Origin: Colwellia_A sp047621305 | GTDB lineage: Bacteria; Pseudomonadota; Gammaproteobacteria; Enterobacterales; Alteromonadaceae | Reading direction: 5' to 3' | Assembly: GCA_047621305.1 (NCBI GenBank) | Contig: JBLHNB010000005.1 | Location: 1 to 64,000 of the forward strand | Length of the DNA: 64,000 nucleotides | Shown here: piece by piece, positions 61,228-64,000 of the stretch | How positions within the stretch are numbered: the first letter of the stretch is position 1 | Layout of the letters: every line of letters starts with the position of its first letter | Program-made: the position numbers and the translations under genes | The notes under the pieces: generated by a model | What the model saw: the letters and a program-made list of their open reading frames with translations, nothing else | What the model was told of the DNA's origin: nothing | Database searches by the model: none

Positions 61228-63069
61228 ATGTTAATTAAATATTCCAAGACAAATAAAGTTCACTGGCCTGATTTTATCAAATCAGGTAATCGTATTTTTA
61301 TCGGTTCTCACGCCGCGGTGCCTAATGCTTTGATTGATGATCTAATTGAGCACAGTGCTAATTTACACGATATTGAAACCGTGCACATTTTAACGCTTTC
61401 AGAAAATAGATGGGCACAGCCGCAATATAAAGACTTATTTAAAGTGAATGCATTTTTTATCGGGGGTAAAAACATTCGTGAAGCTATTGCTGAAGGACGT
61501 GCTGATTATACGCCCACCTTTATTTCGGATATTCCAAGACTCTTTAGCGAAAATGTATTACCACTTGATGTCGCTTTAATCATGGTTAGCCCTCCCGACG
61601 AATACGGCTATTGTTCTTTAGGAGTTAGTGTCGATATTGTCAGCTCAGCAGTAAAATCAGCTAAATATGTTGTCGCACAAATTAATCCAAAAATGCCACG
61701 CACCAATGGTCATAGCTTTGTGCATATGAATCAGATCCATGCTTGGATGGAGGTAGAGCAAACCATTCCTGAACTCCCTCCTGTAGGCATTGATCAAGTA
61801 AATGAGCAAATTGGCCAGTATGTGGCAATGTTAGTAGACAATGGTGCAACGTTACAAATCGGTATTGGTAAAATTCCTGAAGCGGTATTACGTTATTTAG
61901 CCAACCATAAAGACCTTGGTATCCACAGTGAAATGATCTCCGATGGGGTTATTGATTTAATGCTTCAAGGAGTTATTAATAACCGTAAGAAGACTTTTCA
62001 TAAAGGTAAAGCTGTTGTTACTTTTTGCTTAGGTACGCAACGTTTGTATGATTTTGTTGATGGCAACCCCCACATAGAGTTTTATCCTTCCGAACATGTT
62101 AACTCCCCGGTTAACATTGCTAAAAATGATAATATGGTTGCTATTAACAGCGCCATTGAAGTTGATTTAACTGGTCAGGTCGTTTCAGACTCTATTGGCT
62201 ATCAGTTTTATAGTGGTATTGGTGGGCAAGTAGATTTCACTCGTGGTGCATCATTAAGTAAGGGGGGTAAACCTATCATCGCCCTACCCTCAACGACTAA
62301 AGATGGTAAATTATCACGTATTGTTGCACACATCACTGAAGGCGGCGGCGTAGTTACTTCACGTGGTCATGTTGCTTATGTGGTTACCGAATACGGTATC
62401 GCGTCATTATTAGGAAAAAGTATTCGCGAACGGGCACTTGAACTCATTCGTATCGCTCATCCTAAGTTTAGAGATAAATTACTCGCTGATGTACGAAAAC
62501 ATTATTGGGTGCCGGAATATCAAGCAAGCACACCAACATCAGTACCTGAGCTTGGTCCGGTGGAACTTAAAAAGTTCACTTTTTCAGAGGTAGAGTATCT
62601 ATTGCGTGCCCTTACTCCTGCGGATGAACGTAAACTACAAGAGTTTTTTTATTCTCATAATAAAGAAACGTTGATCATGCGTTACAATCATCACGCAACA
62701 CAAATGACGCGCGAGAAATCATGTAACTTGGTCAGTGTTGATCAACATAAAGACTTAGCCTTGTGCTTTACCCAAAAAAATCACCTCGGAGAAGTTATTC
62801 ATGCGGTAGGGCGATATTATTTTATTGAGAGCAATAACAGTGCAGAAGTCGCTTTTGTGATCAGAGAAAATAAACGGGGCCAAGGGTTAGCAAAGACGTT
62901 ACTTGCCCAAATCATAATAATTGCACAAAAACGACAATTAAGTAAATTAGTTGCCTGTGTTCGACGAGATAATACCCCGATGCTTAAAGTATTTGAACAT
63001 GCCGGATTTGTACGTGGTTACTCTGAAGAGATCGATGAAATTGATTTGGCCTTAATACTTGAGCCATAA
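61228..63069 (+). CDS. Acetyl-CoA hydrolase/transferase fused to a GNAT domain
   Basis: A 613-residue fusion. Residues about 1-430 are an acetyl-CoA hydrolase/CoA-transferase (family I): VSPPDEYGYCSLGVSVDIV, LQIGIGKIPEAVL, GIHSEMISDGVIDLM with the catalytic-type Glu, and ALPSTTKDGKLSRIVAHITE. Residues about 455-613 are a GNAT domain with VAFVIRENKRGQGLAKTLL and NTPMLKVFEHAGFVRGY. The layout is found in other proteobacteria. It could act on acetyl-CoA or propionyl-CoA and acetylate a protein or small molecule; both are inferred. A histone-deacetylase-family gene starts 32 bases after its stop. Confidence 0.92.
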   Translation: MLIKYSKTNKVHWPDFIKSGNRIFIGSHAAVPNALIDDLIEHSANLHDIETVHILTLSENRWAQPQYKDLFKVNAFFIGGKNIREAIAEGRADYTPTFISDIPRLFSENVLPLDVALIMVSPPDEYGYCSLGVSVDIVSSAVKSAKYVVAQINPKMPRTNGHSFVHMNQIHAWMEVEQTIPELPPVGIDQVNEQIGQYVAMLVDNGATLQIGIGKIPEAVLRYLANHKDLGIHSEMISDGVIDLMLQGVINNRKKTFHKGKAVVTFCLGTQRLYDFVDGNPHIEFYPSEHVNSPVNIAKNDNMVAINSAIEVDLTGQVVSDSIGYQFYSGIGGQVDFTRGASLSKGGKPIIALPSTTKDGKLSRIVAHITEGGGVVTSRGHVAYVVTEYGIASLLGKSIRERALELIRIAHPKFRDKLLADVRKHYWVPEYQASTPTSVPELGPVELKKFTFSEVEYLLRALTPADERKLQEFFYSHNKETLIMRYNHHATQMTREKSCNLVSVDQHKDLALCFTQKNHLGEVIHAVGRYYFIESNNSAEVAFVIRENKRGQGLAKTLLAQIIIIAQKRQLSKLVACVRRDNTPMLKVFEHAGFVRGYSEEIDEIDLALILEP

Positions 63070-63101
63070 TAAATAATAAAAAAGAATAGTGAGGAATTTA
63101 T

Positions 63102-64000
63102 ATGCCTGTTGGAGTCATCAGCCATCATCGCTGTAGTAATCATACGATGGGAGAGCACCATCCTGAAGCGCCGGCGAGAATGGCCGCCATTCAAGATCAA
63201 TTGATCCGCAGTGGTCTTGAATATGTCATTCGTCAATATGATGCCCAGCCCATTGATAAAAAACTTATCGAGTTAGCACACGACAAACATTACATTGATT
63301 ATATTTTTAATAATGCGCCCCTTGAAGGCACTTTTAACCTTGATGATGACACCTCAATGACACCAGCAACCTTACCCGCGGTGTTATTATCTGCAGGCGC
63401 TGGTGTTGACGCTGTTGATTTAATCATGGCGGGTACATTAACGTCTGCCTTTTGTGCAACCCGCCCGCCAGGACACCACGCTGAACGTGATAAAGGTATG
63501 GGTTTTTGCTTTTTCAATAACATTTGTATTGCTGCAGCTTATGCTAAAGAAAAATACCAGCTTGAAAGAGTTGCCATTGTTGATTTTGATGTTCATCACG
63601 GTAACGGCACCGAAAATATTGTTAAAGATAAAAAAGGCTTTTTATTTTGTTCTACTTATCAGTACCCTTTTTACCCCTTTGAAATGCAAGAAAGCGATAT
63701 TCCCCCGATCATAAATACACCCTTGCCTGCGACCACAAAAGGTCCTGAATTTCGTCAGGCCATTAAGGACAAATGGTTACCCGCGTTACATAAATTTAAA
63801 CCACAAATGATTTTTATTTCCGCTGGTTTTGATGCCCATATTGAAGATGATATGTCACAAATTAGCCTGACTGAAGATGACTATCGTTGGGTGACAAACG
63901 AGATAAAAATAATTGCAGATCAATACGCACAAGGTCGCATTGTTTCATTATTAGAAGGTGGCTATTCTTTAGGCGCACTAGGTCGTAGTGTTGTTGCTCA
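63102..64000 (+). CDS. Histone-deacetylase-family protein, 3'-truncated by window edge
   Basis: The frame from the ATG at 63102 (RBS GTGAGGAA) is open to the window end (299 codons seen; members have about 305-375). Zinc-dependent deacetylase of the HDAC/AcuC/AphA superfamily: PEAPARMAAIQDQL at the start, RPPGHHAERDKGMGFCFFNN (catalytic His pair), DFDVHHGNGT (zinc Asp/His), FISAGFDAH (second zinc Asp) and LLEGGYSLGAL (catalytic Tyr). Substrate could be acetyl-polyamine, acetoin-related or acetyl-lysine. It lies 32 bases after the GNAT fusion gene on the same strand, so acetyl transfer and removal are probably co-expressed. Confidence 0.92.
   Translation, partial: MPVGVISHHRCSNHTMGEHHPEAPARMAAIQDQLIRSGLEYVIRQYDAQPIDKKLIELAHDKHYIDYIFNNAPLEGTFNLDDDTSMTPATLPAVLLSAGAGVDAVDLIMAGTLTSAFCATRPPGHHAERDKGMGFCFFNNICIAAAYAKEKYQLERVAIVDFDVHHGNGTENIVKDKKGFLFCSTYQYPFYPFEMQESDIPPIINTPLPATTKGPEFRQAIKDKWLPALHKFKPQMIFISAGFDAHIEDDMSQISLTEDDYRWVTNEIKIIADQYAQGRIVSLLEGGYSLGALGRSVVA

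Noticed and set aside
1..64000. tRNA, rRNA, riboswitches or replication origin
   Set aside because: I looked for tRNA-like cloverleaf and rRNA-like segments and for DnaA-box clusters and saw none that I could support by eye.

Overview
The window looks like chromosomal DNA of a marine, psychrophile-type gammaproteobacterium of the Alteromonadales, most like Colwellia, Thalassotalea or relatives. The basis is the AT-rich composition, the family mix (HupE-like and anchor proteins beside CzcA, a PEP-CTERM protein, DUF6172, an acetyl-CoA hydrolase/GNAT fusion, chitinases with CBM5/12 domains) and numerous dispersed palindromic repeats. The genus is inferred from gene content only; there is no rRNA in the window.

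Region 1 (1-17.4 kb, plus strand) is a heavy-metal island. It opens inside a CzcA-type RND pump (divalent metals), followed by a HupE/UreJ-like membrane protein and a membrane-anchored protein. A copper/silver set follows: a Cys/His-rich secreted protein, a DUF411 lipoprotein, CusC-like TolC, CusB-like adaptor with two C-terminal CusF-like domains, CusA-like pump, a DHSKM-repeat protein, cytochrome c, an NTF2-like protein, a second Cys/His-rich protein, a CopA P-type ATPase broken by one in-frame stop codon, a membrane-anchored cupredoxin and a small HMA-like protein. The design is cytoplasmic export (CopA), periplasmic capture (small Met/His/Cys proteins, cupredoxin, CusF domains) and expulsion through the tripartite pump. 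No metal-responsive regulator lies in the window.

Region 2 (17.4-21.7 kb) is an accessory stretch of small unrelated plus-strand genes (DUF2867, esterase, hypothetical, VOC, hypothetical, YdeI-like). Related noncoding repeats with inverted ends separate several of them, giving a cassette-like look.

Region 3 (21.8-28.7 kb) is a sensory block: a hybrid histidine kinase next to two glycine-betaine-type binding proteins with no ABC permease or ATPase, a truncated third binding protein, and a REC-REC-GGDEF gene interrupted by a frameshift.

Region 4 (29-45.2 kb) is mixed: ArgR paralog, CapA-like protein, DTW protein, hydrolase, GNAT, SPFH plus small RHH protein, a divergent MacB/LolD-like ABC exporter, a reverse-transcriptase remnant, a PEP-CTERM protein, and a DJ-1/PfpI protein with an OmpR-type two-component system. 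The intergenic region of the SPFH/ABC pair and the DJ-1 promoter share TTTCAC direct repeats spaced by 11 bp.

Region 5 (45.2-55.5 kb, minus strand) is a chitin-degradation cluster: GH18 chitinase, AA10 LPMO, second GH18 chitinase and an M4 protease, all carrying CBM5/12-type domains.

Region 6 (56-64 kb) holds housekeeping-like and hypothetical genes (GrpB family, PepSY, DUF808, DUF6172, PqiA-like), then an acetyl-CoA hydrolase-GNAT fusion followed closely by a histone-deacetylase-family gene that runs off the end. A 160-bp element with 12-bp inverted ends occurs three times, and diverged relatives occur at two further sites.
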